Below are positions 51,277 through 59,634 of a stretch of DNA of 64,000 bases, one piece after another. The notes below the pieces were generated by a model. It was not told the DNA's origin and ran no database searches. It saw only the letters and a program-made list of their open reading frames with translations. Positions within the stretch are counted from its first letter, which is position 1, and each line of letters begins with the position of its first letter. This stretch comes from Seohaeicola saemankumensis (GTDB taxonomy: Bacteria; Pseudomonadota; Alphaproteobacteria; Rhodobacterales; Rhodobacteraceae), in the NCBI RefSeq assembly GCF_042678485.1, contig NZ_JBHTKR010000003.1, forward strand, positions 124,001 through 188,000. The letters are read 5' to 3'. Both the position numbers and the translations under genes were made by a program.

Positions 51277-52068
51277 TCAGATGTTTTCGGGCTGCGGCAT
51301 CCCCAGCACGTGATAGCCGCCATCGACGCGGATGATCTCGCCGGTCGTGCAGGCCCCCGCGTCCGAGGCCAGATAGACCGCCGTGCCGCCCACCGCCTCG
51401 AGCGTGGCGTTGGAGCGCAGCGGCGCATTCATGTCGGTATGCTTGTAGGTCTTGCGCGCCCCGCCGATGGCCGCACCCGCCAGCGTCTTCATCGGGCCGG
51501 GGCTGATCGCGTTGACGCGGATGCCTTCGGGACCCAGATCGTTGGCCAGATAGCGCACGGCGGATTCCAGCGCGGCCTTGGCCACGCCCATCACGTTGTA
51601 GAACGGGGTCACGCGGTTCGATCCCTGATAGGTCAGGGTCAGGATGGTGCCGCCATTCCCGACCATCAGGGGATGCGCGCGGCGCGCCACCTCGATCAGC
51701 GAATAGCACGAGATATCCAGCGAATTGCGGAAGTTGGCGCGGCTGGTGTTCAGGAACCGCCCGGTCAGTTCGGTCTTGTCGGAAAACGCGATGGCATGGA
51801 CGACGAAATCGATCGTCGGCCAGCGCGCGGCCAGACCTTCGAATGCCGCATCAAGGCTGGCGTCATCGGTCACGTCCACATCGACCATGAAGTCGGATCC
51901 GACGCTTTCGGCCAAGGGTTTCAGCCGCGAGCCGAAGGCCTCGCCCTGGTAGGTGAAGGCCAGCTCGGCCCCGGCCTCGCTCATCGCTTTTGCGATACCC
52001 CAGGCGATCGAGCGTTCATTGGCGACCCCCATGATCAGGCCGCGTTTACCCTGCATCAGTCCTGTCAT
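51277..52068 (-). CDS. fabI: Enoyl-[acyl-carrier-protein] reductase
   Basis: A 263-residue NADH-dependent short-chain reductase that does the last step in fatty acid elongation. It has GKRGLIMGVANERSIAWGIA for NADH, and the catalytic Tyr/Lys in FYNVMGVAKAALES (YxxMxxxK). The C-terminus is RVDGGYHVLGMPQPEN. Start 52068 is the ATG closest to the homologous region (MTGLMQGKRGLIMG). It ends six bases from fabB, in the same transcript as fabA-fabB. Confidence 0.95.
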   Translation of the reverse strand: MTGLMQGKRGLIMGVANERSIAWGIAKAMSEAGAELAFTYQGEAFGSRLKPLAESVGSDFMVDVDVTDDASLDAAFEGLAARWPTIDFVVHAIAFSDKTELTGRFLNTSRANFRNSLDISCYSLIEVARRAHPLMVGNGGTILTLTYQGSNRVTPFYNVMGVAKAALESAVRYLANDLGPEGIRVNAISPGPMKTLAGAAIGGARKTYKHTDMNAPLRSNATLEAVGGTAVYLASDAGACTTGEIIRVDGGYHVLGMPQPENI

Positions 52069-52074
52069 GTCAGA

Positions 52075-53304
52075 TCACCCGTGATATTTCGACAAAAGCA
52101 TGGATCCGTTGGTGCCGCCAAAGCCGAAGCTGTTGGTCATCACCGTGTCCAGCCCGGCATTGTCGATGCGGGACATGGCGATCTCGCCCGCGTCGATGGC
52201 GGGGTCCAGCGTGGCCACGTTGATCGACGGCGCGATGAAGTCATGCTCCAGCATCAGCAGGCAATAGATCGCCTCCTGCGCGCCGGTGGCGCCCTGGCTG
52301 TGGCCGGTCATGGATTTGGTCGAACTGATCAGCGGCGTGTTGCCGCGGCCGAAGACGCGGCGCACGGCCTCGACCTCGCCCACGTCGCCCACGGGGGTGG
52401 ATGTGCCATGCGCGTTAATATAGCCGACCCTGCGGTCCTTGTTCAGGCCCGCCAGCGCCAGGCGCATCGCGCGCTCGCCGCCCTCGCCCGAGGGGGCAAC
52501 CATGTCATGCCCGTCCGATGTGGCGGCATAGCCGGTGACTTCCGCATAGATCTTCGCGCCGCGCGCCAGCGCGTGCTCCAGCTCCTCCAGCACAACGATG
52601 CCGCCGCCGCCCGCGATCACGAACCCGTCGCGATCCGCGTCGAAGGCGCGCGAGGCCAGTTCGGGCGTGTCGTTGTATTTGCTGCTCATCGCGCCCATCG
52701 CGTCGAACAGGCAGGACAGGGTCCAGTCCAGTTCCTCGCCACCGCCCGCGAACATCACGTCCTGCTTGCCCATCATGATCTGCTCGGCCGCGTTGCCGAT
52801 GCAATGCAGGCTGGTCGAACAGGCCGAGGTGATCGAATAGTTGATGCCCTTGATCTTGTAGGCCGTGCTGAGGTTGGCCGAGATGGTCGAGGACATGCAT
52901 TTCGGCACGGCGAATGGCCCGATCCGCTTGGGGCTGCCATTGGCCAGAACCGTCTGATGCGCCACCAGCATGGATGATGTGGAAGGCCCGCCGGACCCCG
53001 CCACCAGCCCGGTGCGTTCGTTGGAGATGTCGGCCTCGGTCAGGCCGGCGTCGGCAATGGCCTGTCCCATGGCGATATGGGCATAGGCGGCACCCGGCCC
53101 CATGAAGCGCAGGGTGCGCTTGTCCACGTGGTCGGCGATGTCCAGCTTGATATCACCCGCGATCTGGCTTCGGAAACCGTGCTCCTTCATCGCCTCGTTC
53201 GCGCGGATGCCAGAGCGGCCCGCTTGCAGTGCCTCAAGCACTTCCGAGGCATTGTTGCCGATGCTGGACACGATGCCCAGACCTGTGACGACGACGCGGC
53301 GCAT
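52075..53304 (-). CDS. fabB: 3-oxoacyl-[acyl-carrier-protein] synthase I
   Basis: A 409-residue condensing enzyme. The active Cys is in SITSACSTSLHCIGNAAEQI, the two His are in GYINAHGTSTPVGD and TKSMTGHSQGATG, and the C-terminal motif is NSFGFGGTNGSMLL. FabB with FabA is needed to make unsaturated fatty acids. Start 53304 is MRRVVVTGLGIVSSIG. Gene order fabA-fabB-fabI is tight and the genes are in one transcript. Confidence 0.95.
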   Translation of the reverse strand: MRRVVVTGLGIVSSIGNNASEVLEALQAGRSGIRANEAMKEHGFRSQIAGDIKLDIADHVDKRTLRFMGPGAAYAHIAMGQAIADAGLTEADISNERTGLVAGSGGPSTSSMLVAHQTVLANGSPKRIGPFAVPKCMSSTISANLSTAYKIKGINYSITSACSTSLHCIGNAAEQIMMGKQDVMFAGGGEELDWTLSCLFDAMGAMSSKYNDTPELASRAFDADRDGFVIAGGGGIVVLEELEHALARGAKIYAEVTGYAATSDGHDMVAPSGEGGERAMRLALAGLNKDRRVGYINAHGTSTPVGDVGEVEAVRRVFGRGNTPLISSTKSMTGHSQGATGAQEAIYCLLMLEHDFIAPSINVATLDPAIDAGEIAMSRIDNAGLDTVMTNSFGFGGTNGSMLLSKYHG

Positions 53305-53404
53305 GGACGCCCTCCCTTTTTCCCGTTCTGGCCTGTTTAGGACAGCAGTCTTTGAGGGGCAAGCGGTTAGGCGGTGTGGCGTCGCGTCGGATGGGCCGGG
53401 CTTC

Positions 53405-53914
53405 TCAGCTTTCGCTCAGCGCGACCTTCATGTCCTTGACCTGGTAGATGACCTCGCCATCGGCCTCGACGATGCCGTCGGCCACACCCATCGTCAGGCG
53501 GCGGGTCTGGATCGCCTTGGTGAAATCGACCTTGTAGGTCAGCATCTTGCGGTCGGGCCGCACCATGCCGGTCAGCTTGACCTCGCCCACGCCCAGCGCA
53601 TAGCCGCGCCCCTGCCAGCCGCGCCAGCCCAGGTTGAAGCCGGTCAGCTGCCACAGCCCGTCAAGGCCAAGGCAGCCCGGCATGATCGGGTTGCCGGGGA
53701 AGTGGCAGGAAAAGAACCACAGGTCCGGATGGATGTCGAATTCGGCGACCACATGCCCCTTGCCATGGGCGCCGCCATCCTCGGAAATCTCGGTGATGCG
53801 GTCCATCATCAGCATCGGCGGTTCGGGAAGCTGGGCATTGCCGGGGCCGAACAGCTCGCCGCGGGCGCATTTCAGCAGGTCTTCCTTGTCGAAACGGTTC
53901 GGATACTGGGCCAT
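53405..53914 (-). CDS. fabA: 3-hydroxydecanoyl-ACP dehydratase/isomerase
   Basis: A 169-residue hot-dog enzyme that dehydrates and isomerises the C10 intermediate. The catalytic His is in FFSCHFPGNPIMPGCLGLDG and the Asp in LGLDGLWQ; GGAHGKGHVVAEFDIHPDLWFF and YALGVGEVKLTG are typical. It begins MAQYPNRFDKEDLLKC. The gene is divergent from irr, so iron regulation of the fab operon is possible. Confidence 0.95.
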   Translation of the reverse strand: MAQYPNRFDKEDLLKCARGELFGPGNAQLPEPPMLMMDRITEISEDGGAHGKGHVVAEFDIHPDLWFFSCHFPGNPIMPGCLGLDGLWQLTGFNLGWRGWQGRGYALGVGEVKLTGMVRPDRKMLTYKVDFTKAIQTRRLTMGVADGIVEADGEVIYQVKDMKVALSES

Positions 53915-54114
53915 CGCGGCGCGGTCCTTTTCTGGTCTGTGGCGTCTTTGTCACTGCAATCAGTCTGCCCCGTCTAGCACCCGCTTGACGCCCCATGCAA
54001 GCCTGCCCGCGGCATCCGGCCCACCCCGCCCCTGCCGGGCAATGGAGGGGCCTGCCTGTTTGCAATTGAATTTTTCCCGCCACGGGCTTTATAAGGGGGA
54101 AGAGATTGGAACGG

Positions 54115-54573
54115 ATGACAATGACCAAGCTGACGACACCTGAGGCGTGCAGCCACCAGACCCAGCAGGCACAGACCCGTGGCGCCACCTGGCTGGGGAC
54201 GGCCGGGCTGCGCCCGACGCGCCAGCGCGTCGCGCTTGCGGCGCTTCTTGTGGGCGATGGCGAGCATCGGCATGTCACGGCGGAAAGCCTGTTCGCCGCG
54301 GCCCAGGACGGGGGCGAGCGTGTCTCGCTTGCCACCGTGTACAACACCCTGCGCGCCTTCTGCGAGGCCGGGCTGATGCATGAGATCACGGTCGACGGCA
54401 CGAAAAGCTATTTTGACACGAACACCCATGATCATCCGCATTTCTACTGGGAAGACAGCGGCACGCTGACCGATGCCCCAAGCGACGAGCTTGAGATCCT
54501 GCGTATTCCCAACGCGCCCGAAGGCGCCGAGATCGCGGCGGTCGACGTCGTGATCCGCCTGCGTCGCAAGTAA
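54115..54573 (+). CDS. irr: Iron response regulator Irr (Fur family)
   Basis: A 152-residue Fur-family DNA-binding protein: GLRPTRQRVALAALLVGDGEHRHVTAE, then AQDGGERVSLATVYNTLRAFCEAGLMHEI. It has TKSYFDTNTHDHPHFYWEDSG, the Irr-type segment that replaces the Cys-rich metal sites of Fur. Irr acts on iron and heme genes and is heme-degraded. Start 54115 follows GGAACGG; ATG 54121 is also possible, and TTG 54106 is less likely. It is divergent from fabA (about 200 bases). Confidence 0.9.
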   Translation: MTMTKLTTPEACSHQTQQAQTRGATWLGTAGLRPTRQRVALAALLVGDGEHRHVTAESLFAAAQDGGERVSLATVYNTLRAFCEAGLMHEITVDGTKSYFDTNTHDHPHFYWEDSGTLTDAPSDELEILRIPNAPEGAEIAAVDVVIRLRRK

Positions 54574-54656
54574 CCTTGCATATGGATTGAACGACAGCGC
54601 GCGCCCTGCCACAGTGCAAGGCGCTGTGCTGTCACGACCAAGGGAAAGACCACGCC

Positions 54657-55646
54657 ATGAAAGCGATCACCTATTCCGCCTTCGGCGCTGCTGCCGATGT
54701 GCTGCGCCTGACCGATCTGGCAACACCCGATCCCGCACCGGGCGAGGTGCTGGTGCGCCTGACCCATTCCGGCGTGAACCCTTCGGATGTGAAGGCCCGC
54801 GCCGGATCGCGGCCGGGTGTGACAAAACCGCCCTTTCCGGTGATCGTGCCGCATTCGGACGGTGCCGGCGTGATCGAGGCGGTGGGCCAAGGCGTGGAAA
54901 AGGCGCGCATCGGCCAGCGCGTCTGGATCTGGAACGGACAATGGCGCCGCCCCTTTGGCACCGCGGCCGAGATGATCGCCCTGCCCGCCGCGCAGGCCGT
55001 CGCCCTGCCCGAGGCCATGACCAATGCCGAGGGTGCGACCATGGGCATTCCGGGGCTGACTGCGGCGCATTGCGTCTTCGGGGGCGGCCAGGTGAGCGGT
55101 CAGACGCTGCTGATCTCAGGCGGCGCCGGCGCGGTGGGCCATGATGCGGTGCAACTGGCGCGCTGGGGCGGTGCGCGGGTGATCGCGACCGCCTCGGCGT
55201 CCGATTTCGACCGTGTCCGGGCGGCCGGGGCCGAGACGGTTCTGGATTACCGCGACCCCGACCTTGCGGCAAAGGTACTTGAGCTGACGGGCGGACGCGG
55301 CGTGGACCGCGCCGTCGAGGTGGAGTTCGGTCGCAACGCGGCGATGCTGGCCCAGGCCGTGGCGGAAAACGGCACTGTGGCGGCTTATGGATCGGCGCTG
55401 GACATGAACCCGGTCCTGCCTTTCGGCGCCTATCTGTTCCGCGCGATCACCATCGATGTGGTGCTGATCTACCTGCTGCCCGATGCCCAGCGCAGCACCG
55501 CGATCGGCCTGCTGCACCGCGCCCACGGGGCCGGGGCCCTGACGCCTGCGATCCATGCGCGCTTTGCTCTGGCCGATTGCGCCGCCGCGCATGTCTCGGT
55601 CGAGGCGGGCCGCCGGTCAGGCGCCGTGTTGCTGGAGATTCCCTGA
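54657..55646 (+). CDS. Zinc-independent quinone oxidoreductase / MDR-family dehydrogenase
   Basis: A 329-residue medium-chain dehydrogenase/reductase. The N-terminal MKAITYSAFGAAADVLRLTDL and HSGVNPSDVKARAG are typical of NADPH:quinone reductases, and the NADPH fold has LLISGGAGAVGHDAVQLARWGG. Zinc ligands are not conserved, so it is likely the zinc-free quinone reductase type. The Cys and Asn residues around the pocket are otherwise normal. It starts 83 bases after irr on the same strand, but the gap may contain its own promoter. Confidence 0.85.
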   Translation: MKAITYSAFGAAADVLRLTDLATPDPAPGEVLVRLTHSGVNPSDVKARAGSRPGVTKPPFPVIVPHSDGAGVIEAVGQGVEKARIGQRVWIWNGQWRRPFGTAAEMIALPAAQAVALPEAMTNAEGATMGIPGLTAAHCVFGGGQVSGQTLLISGGAGAVGHDAVQLARWGGARVIATASASDFDRVRAAGAETVLDYRDPDLAAKVLELTGGRGVDRAVEVEFGRNAAMLAQAVAENGTVAAYGSALDMNPVLPFGAYLFRAITIDVVLIYLLPDAQRSTAIGLLHRAHGAGALTPAIHARFALADCAAAHVSVEAGRRSGAVLLEIP

Positions 55647-55723
55647 CGCACCGTGGCTAAACCGGGGCTAAACCGGGACTGAAGAGGGGGCTGCCGCCCC
55701 CCGTCCCTGCGGGCCCCCCCCGC

Positions 55724-55745
55724 GGATATTTCGGGCAAGAAGAAG
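55724..55745 (+). repeat. Intergenic repeat A, copy 5
   Basis: Core GGATATTTC then GGGCAAGAAGAAG, plus strand. It sits between the convergent quinone reductase gene and the gene at 55747. Confidence 0.72.
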
Positions 55746-55746
55746 C

Positions 55747-56340
55747 TCAGCCCATCCTGCCGGGCGCGACACGTTCGCGATTGGCCGCAAGCCCGTCCTG
55801 AAACCCGGCAGCATCGCCGTAATCGACGAATTGCGCGTAATAGGCGTGCGGCGCGCCCACCCGGGCCGCGTGCTTGATCGGGCACCAATATGCCTCGGTC
55901 CTGCCTGCGATTTCCTGCACATAGCCGATCAGCCCGTTGCAATAGCCGCAATAGATACAGTTGAGTTTCTGCAGCGCGTTCAGATAGGCCAAGTGATGGC
56001 GGTCGATGCGGATGAAATCGGCGCGGCGCACGGGCTGGATGCGATAGATCGGAAAGCAGACCCGCTGATAGATCGTGACCATGAGGTCGAGCAGCGCGAA
56101 GGGGATGATCAGGCTGTAGATCACGGGCGCGCAGAGCACCACCATCGGCCGGGTGCCACGCAGGAAATCCGACAGGCGCACGCGGAATTCGCGCTGGCGG
56201 CGGCGGGCCTCCTCGTCAAAAATGATGCGCCCGTTTTCCAGCCGGTAGCGAAAATCCTCGCTGCGGCGCTCGAACTCGGCCTCAAGCTGGTCCTGAAGGT
56301 CGCGGATGCGATCGAGAAGTGCGTCGACGGGGCTGGTCAT
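55747..56340 (-). CDS. Conserved hypothetical membrane-associated protein
   Basis: A 197-residue protein. The N-terminal 55 residues form a charged coiled coil (ALLDRIRDLQDQLEAEFERR), then a hydrophobic segment (VVLCAPVIYSLIIPFALLDL), then a conserved part with Cys residues (LNCIYCGYCNGLIGYVQ, CxxCxxC) and YWCPIKHA. The Cys cluster could bind metal. It is found in many Rhodobacteraceae (recalled, not checked). No function is known. It is divergent from the FKBP gene neighbour only by 96 bases, on the same strand. Confidence 0.65.
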   Translation of the reverse strand: MTSPVDALLDRIRDLQDQLEAEFERRSEDFRYRLENGRIIFDEEARRRQREFRVRLSDFLRGTRPMVVLCAPVIYSLIIPFALLDLMVTIYQRVCFPIYRIQPVRRADFIRIDRHHLAYLNALQKLNCIYCGYCNGLIGYVQEIAGRTEAYWCPIKHAARVGAPHAYYAQFVDYGDAAGFQDGLAANRERVAPGRMG

Positions 56341-56436
56341 GGCATGCCTCCCGGGCTGCTGGCTGCCCCCATCATAGGAAAGGCGCGGGGCAAATCCACC
56401 CCGCGCCCTTCGGCGTCCCGGCCTGGCGGGTCCCGC

Positions 56437-56865
56437 TCAGGCGATGGCGACCAGTTCGATCGCAAAGGTCAGGTCGCGCCCGGCCAGCGGATGGTTGGCA
56501 TCCAGCGTCACCTCGGTCTCGGTCACTTCGACCACGGTCACGGGCATCGCCTGGCCCTGCGGCGTCTGGACCTGCAACTGCGTGCCCAGGTCCAGCGGGA
56601 TGTGATCGGGGATCTCGGCGCGTGGCACGGCCTGGCGCGCGTTCGGGTCGGGCTGGCCATAGGCCTCGTCGGCGGGCACTTCGACGACTTTCTTGTCGCC
56701 GATGCTCATGCCGGACAGGGCGGTATCGAGGCCGGGGATGATCTGGCCGGACCCCACAACGAATTCCAGGGGATCGCGCCCTTCCGAGCTGTCGAAGGTG
56801 GAGCCGTCCGACAGGGTGCCGGTGTAGTGAATACGGACGGTATCGCCCGGTTTGACCTGCGTCAT
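56437..56865 (-). CDS. FKBP-type peptidyl-prolyl isomerase (SlyD-like)
   Basis: A 142-residue FKBP with the IF-domain insert seen in SlyD: DTVRIHYTGTLSDGSTFDSS, then the insert (QPDPNARQAVPRAEIPDHIP, PQGQAMPVTVVEVTETEVTLD) and NHPLAGRDLTFAIELVAI. It assists folding of peptides in the cytoplasm. It lacks the SlyD His/Cys-rich tail. Start 56865 is the homologous ATG. It is a monocistronic gene. Confidence 0.9.
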   Translation of the reverse strand: MTQVKPGDTVRIHYTGTLSDGSTFDSSEGRDPLEFVVGSGQIIPGLDTALSGMSIGDKKVVEVPADEAYGQPDPNARQAVPRAEIPDHIPLDLGTQLQVQTPQGQAMPVTVVEVTETEVTLDANHPLAGRDLTFAIELVAIA

Positions 56866-57073
56866 GATTGTTCCATTTCTGCTTGGGAAAGATGAATGAT
56901 CGAGGCCGTTTCGCCTTTGGCGCGAACGGGTGCTCGGGTTGACGCGCCCAAGGCTACAGAGGCGGGGCGGAATTTGCAAACCGGCCGCGGGATCAGGGCA
57001 TTCCATGCTCATTAACTCTTTTCCCCTACGCGTCGCCGTGCCAGTCTTGGCGCAAAAAGGACGTTGCCGACAG

Positions 57074-57757
57074 ATGATCACGACCTGCATATTCGACGCC
57101 TACGGGACATTGTTCGACGTGGCCGCGGCAGCGCGCCAGGTGGCCGCGGAACCGGGCCGCGAGGATTTCGCCAATCACTGGCCCGCGATCTCGGAAAAAT
57201 GGCGCCAGAAACAACTGCAATACAGCTGGTTGCGCGCCATCACCGGCGATCACACCGATTTCTGGACTGTCACCCAGGACGGGCTGGACTGGGCGCTTGA
57301 GGCGCAGGGGCTGGCGGGCGACACAGCGTTGCGCGACCGTCTGCTGGCGCTTTACTGGCAACTCAGCGCCTTTCCCGAGGTGCCCGCCATGCTGACGGAC
57401 CTCAAGGCTGCGGGAATGAACACGGCGATCCTGTCAAACGGCAGCCCCGAGATGCTGTCGGGTGCGGTGCAATCCGCCGGCTTGAGCGAATTGCTGGATG
57501 ATGTGCTGTCCGTCGAATCGGTGGGGATCTTCAAGCCGGCGCCGCAGGTCTATGACATGGTAATCCAGCGCTTCGGCTGCGCCAAGTCGCATGTGCTGTT
57601 CGTGTCGTCGAACGGCTGGGATGCCGGGGCCGCCGCGGCCTATGGGTTCGAAACCGCATGGGTCAACCGCGCGGGCGACCCGGTGGATCGCTTGCCGGGC
57701 CGACCGCATCACGTGCTGAAGGATCTGACGGCGATCCCCGCACTGGTGACCCGCTGA
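57074..57757 (+). CDS. Haloacid dehalogenase type II (HAD superfamily)
   Basis: A 227-residue HAD phosphatase-fold protein of the L-2-haloacid dehalogenase type. The nucleophile Asp is in CIFDAYGTLFD, the Ser/Asn motif in AILSNGSPEML, the Lys in VGIFKPAPQVY and the last motif is SSNGWDAGAAAAYGF (with Asn and Asp). The start is ATG 57074, as the longer frame upstream has no homology. Its end overlaps the next gene's ATG by one base (TGATG), so the three genes at 57074-59555 form an operon. Confidence 0.88.
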   Translation: MITTCIFDAYGTLFDVAAAARQVAAEPGREDFANHWPAISEKWRQKQLQYSWLRAITGDHTDFWTVTQDGLDWALEAQGLAGDTALRDRLLALYWQLSAFPEVPAMLTDLKAAGMNTAILSNGSPEMLSGAVQSAGLSELLDDVLSVESVGIFKPAPQVYDMVIQRFGCAKSHVLFVSSNGWDAGAAAAYGFETAWVNRAGDPVDRLPGRPHHVLKDLTAIPALVTR

Positions 57758-58584
57758 TGCCGCGTTTTTCAACGTCGGACGGCTTGTCGCTGCATTACGA
57801 GGATGAAGGCGCGGGCCTGCCGGTGCTGTGCCTGTCGGGACTGACGCGCAATGCGCGCGATTTCGACTTTGTGGCCCCGCATCTTGGCGGCGTGCGCCTG
57901 ATCAGGCTTGACTATCGCGGGCGCGGGCAATCGGACCGGTCGCCCGATCCGCTGAGCTATACCGTGCCGCGCGAGGCGCTGGACGTGCTGGAGCTGCTGG
58001 ATCATCTGAAGCTGGACAAGGCCGCGATCATCGGCACATCGCGCGGGGGGCTGATCGCCATGGTGCTGGCCGCCATGGCCAAGCACCGGCTGCTGGGCGT
58101 GGCGCTGAACGACATCGGGCCAGAGCTGGACCCTGCCGGGCTCGATGTGATCATGGGCTACCTGGGCCGCGATCCCGATGCCGCGACATTTGACGATCTG
58201 GCAGCGCAGCGCGCCGCGGCAATGGCGGCAAAATTCCCCGGCGTCGCCCTGGAACGCTGGCGCCAGGAAGTGACCCACACCCATGTGGAAACACCCCAAG
58301 GCGTCAGGATCAACTATGACCCCGGCCTGCGCGATGCCGTAATCGCCGCCGGGGCCAAGGGCGCACCCGACCTGTGGCCGCTATTCGATGCGCTGGCCCC
58401 GCTACCTTGCGCGGTGATCCATGGCATGAATTCGGACCTGCTGAGCGCCGCCACCGTGGCGCGGATGGCGGACCGGATGCCCGGCCTGATCGTGGCCGAT
58501 GTACCCGACCGCGCGCATATCCCCTTTCTTGACGAACCGCAGGCGCTTGCGGCGCTGCATCGCTGGCTGGAGCAGATGACATGA
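57757..58584 (+). CDS. Alpha/beta hydrolase
   Basis: A 275-residue alpha/beta hydrolase fold protein. The oxyanion part is VLCLSGLTRNARDF, the nucleophile Ser is in IIGTSRGGLIAMV (GxSxG), and the His is in VPDRAHIPFLDE. Substrate unknown. It starts one base inside the stop of the dehalogenase gene and ends four bases inside the next gene (ATGA). This shows translational coupling. Confidence 0.87.
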   Translation: MPRFSTSDGLSLHYEDEGAGLPVLCLSGLTRNARDFDFVAPHLGGVRLIRLDYRGRGQSDRSPDPLSYTVPREALDVLELLDHLKLDKAAIIGTSRGGLIAMVLAAMAKHRLLGVALNDIGPELDPAGLDVIMGYLGRDPDAATFDDLAAQRAAAMAAKFPGVALERWRQEVTHTHVETPQGVRINYDPGLRDAVIAAGAKGAPDLWPLFDALAPLPCAVIHGMNSDLLSAATVARMADRMPGLIVADVPDRAHIPFLDEPQALAALHRWLEQMT

Positions 58585-59555
58585 ATATCGAGATGATCCG
58601 CGCCGCGGCAGACCGCCTCAAGGGCCATGCGCGGGTGACCCCGCTGCTGTCTTCGCCCTTCATAGATCACCTGGCCGGGCGTCGGGTCTTCATCAAGGCG
58701 GAATGTCTGCAACATACCGGCAGCTTCAAGTATCGCGGCGGCTACTCCGCCGTGTCGGCCCTGCCCGAGGATCTGCGCGCGCGCGGTGTGATCGCCTTTT
58801 CATCGGGCAATCACGCACAGGGCGTGGCGCTGGCGGCAACCCAGCATGGGGTGCCGTCGGTGATCATCATGCCATCCGATGCGCCGCGCCTGAAGATCGA
58901 GAATACCCGCGCGCTGGGGGCCGAGGTCGTGCTTTATGATCGCGCGACCGAGGATCGCGACGCCATCGGCGAACGCATGTCGCAAGAGCGCGGCCTGACC
59001 CTGATCAAGCCATTCGACGAGCCGCAGGTCATCGCGGGCCAGGGCACCACGGGGCTTGAGATCGCGGAACAGGCGCGGGCCGAAGGTATCGACACGGCCG
59101 ATGTTCTGGTGTGTTGTGGCGGTGGCGGCTTGACGTCGGGCATCGCGCTGGCGCTGGAGGCAGAGGCCCCCGGCCTGCGCGCGCGCCCCGTCGAGCCCAA
59201 GGATTTCGACGATACCACACGGTCGCTGGCCGCGGGTTCGATCCAGCGCAATGCCAGCATGACCGGCAGCATCTGCGATGCGATCGTCACACCCAGCCCC
59301 GGCAGGCTGACCTTTCCGATCATGCAGCGGCTGTGCGGTCCGGGTCTTGTGGTGACCGATCAGGAAGCGCTGCGCGCCATGGCGCAGGCCTTTCTGCGCT
59401 TCAAGATCGTGCTGGAACCGGGCGGTGCAGTGGCGCTGGCTGCGGCCCTCAACCGGCGCGACCAGATCGAGGGCGATGCCGTGATCGTGGTGGCCTCGGG
59501 CGGGAATGTGGATCTGGAGATGTATGAAGAGGCGCTCAATACCCTCAAGCCGTGA
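58581..59555 (+). CDS. Threonine/serine dehydratase-like PLP enzyme
   Basis: A 324-residue fold type II PLP enzyme. The PLP Lys is in ECLQHTGSFKYRGGYSAV, the phosphate loop is VLVCCGGGGLTSGIALALE, and the N-terminus is AADRLKGHARVTPLLSSP. It belongs to the threonine dehydratase/serine racemase group without a regulatory domain. Start 58581 overlaps the alpha/beta hydrolase gene stop. In this operon its substrate could be a beta-hydroxy amino acid; unknown. Confidence 0.86.
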   Translation: MNIEMIRAAADRLKGHARVTPLLSSPFIDHLAGRRVFIKAECLQHTGSFKYRGGYSAVSALPEDLRARGVIAFSSGNHAQGVALAATQHGVPSVIIMPSDAPRLKIENTRALGAEVVLYDRATEDRDAIGERMSQERGLTLIKPFDEPQVIAGQGTTGLEIAEQARAEGIDTADVLVCCGGGGLTSGIALALEAEAPGLRARPVEPKDFDDTTRSLAAGSIQRNASMTGSICDAIVTPSPGRLTFPIMQRLCGPGLVVTDQEALRAMAQAFLRFKIVLEPGGAVALAAALNRRDQIEGDAVIVVASGGNVDLEMYEEALNTLKP

Positions 59556-59634
59556 CAGGGTCACGCCTGTCGTAATTTAATTGACAGAGTAAACTATTTT
59601 TGCTTCCCTCGTCTGGCGAACAGGGGGGCATCAC

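Noticed and set aside
59581..59610. TTGACA upstream of pobA as a promoter
   Set aside because: No acceptable -10 box at the right distance (17 bases on is TTCCCT); too weak to list as a feature.
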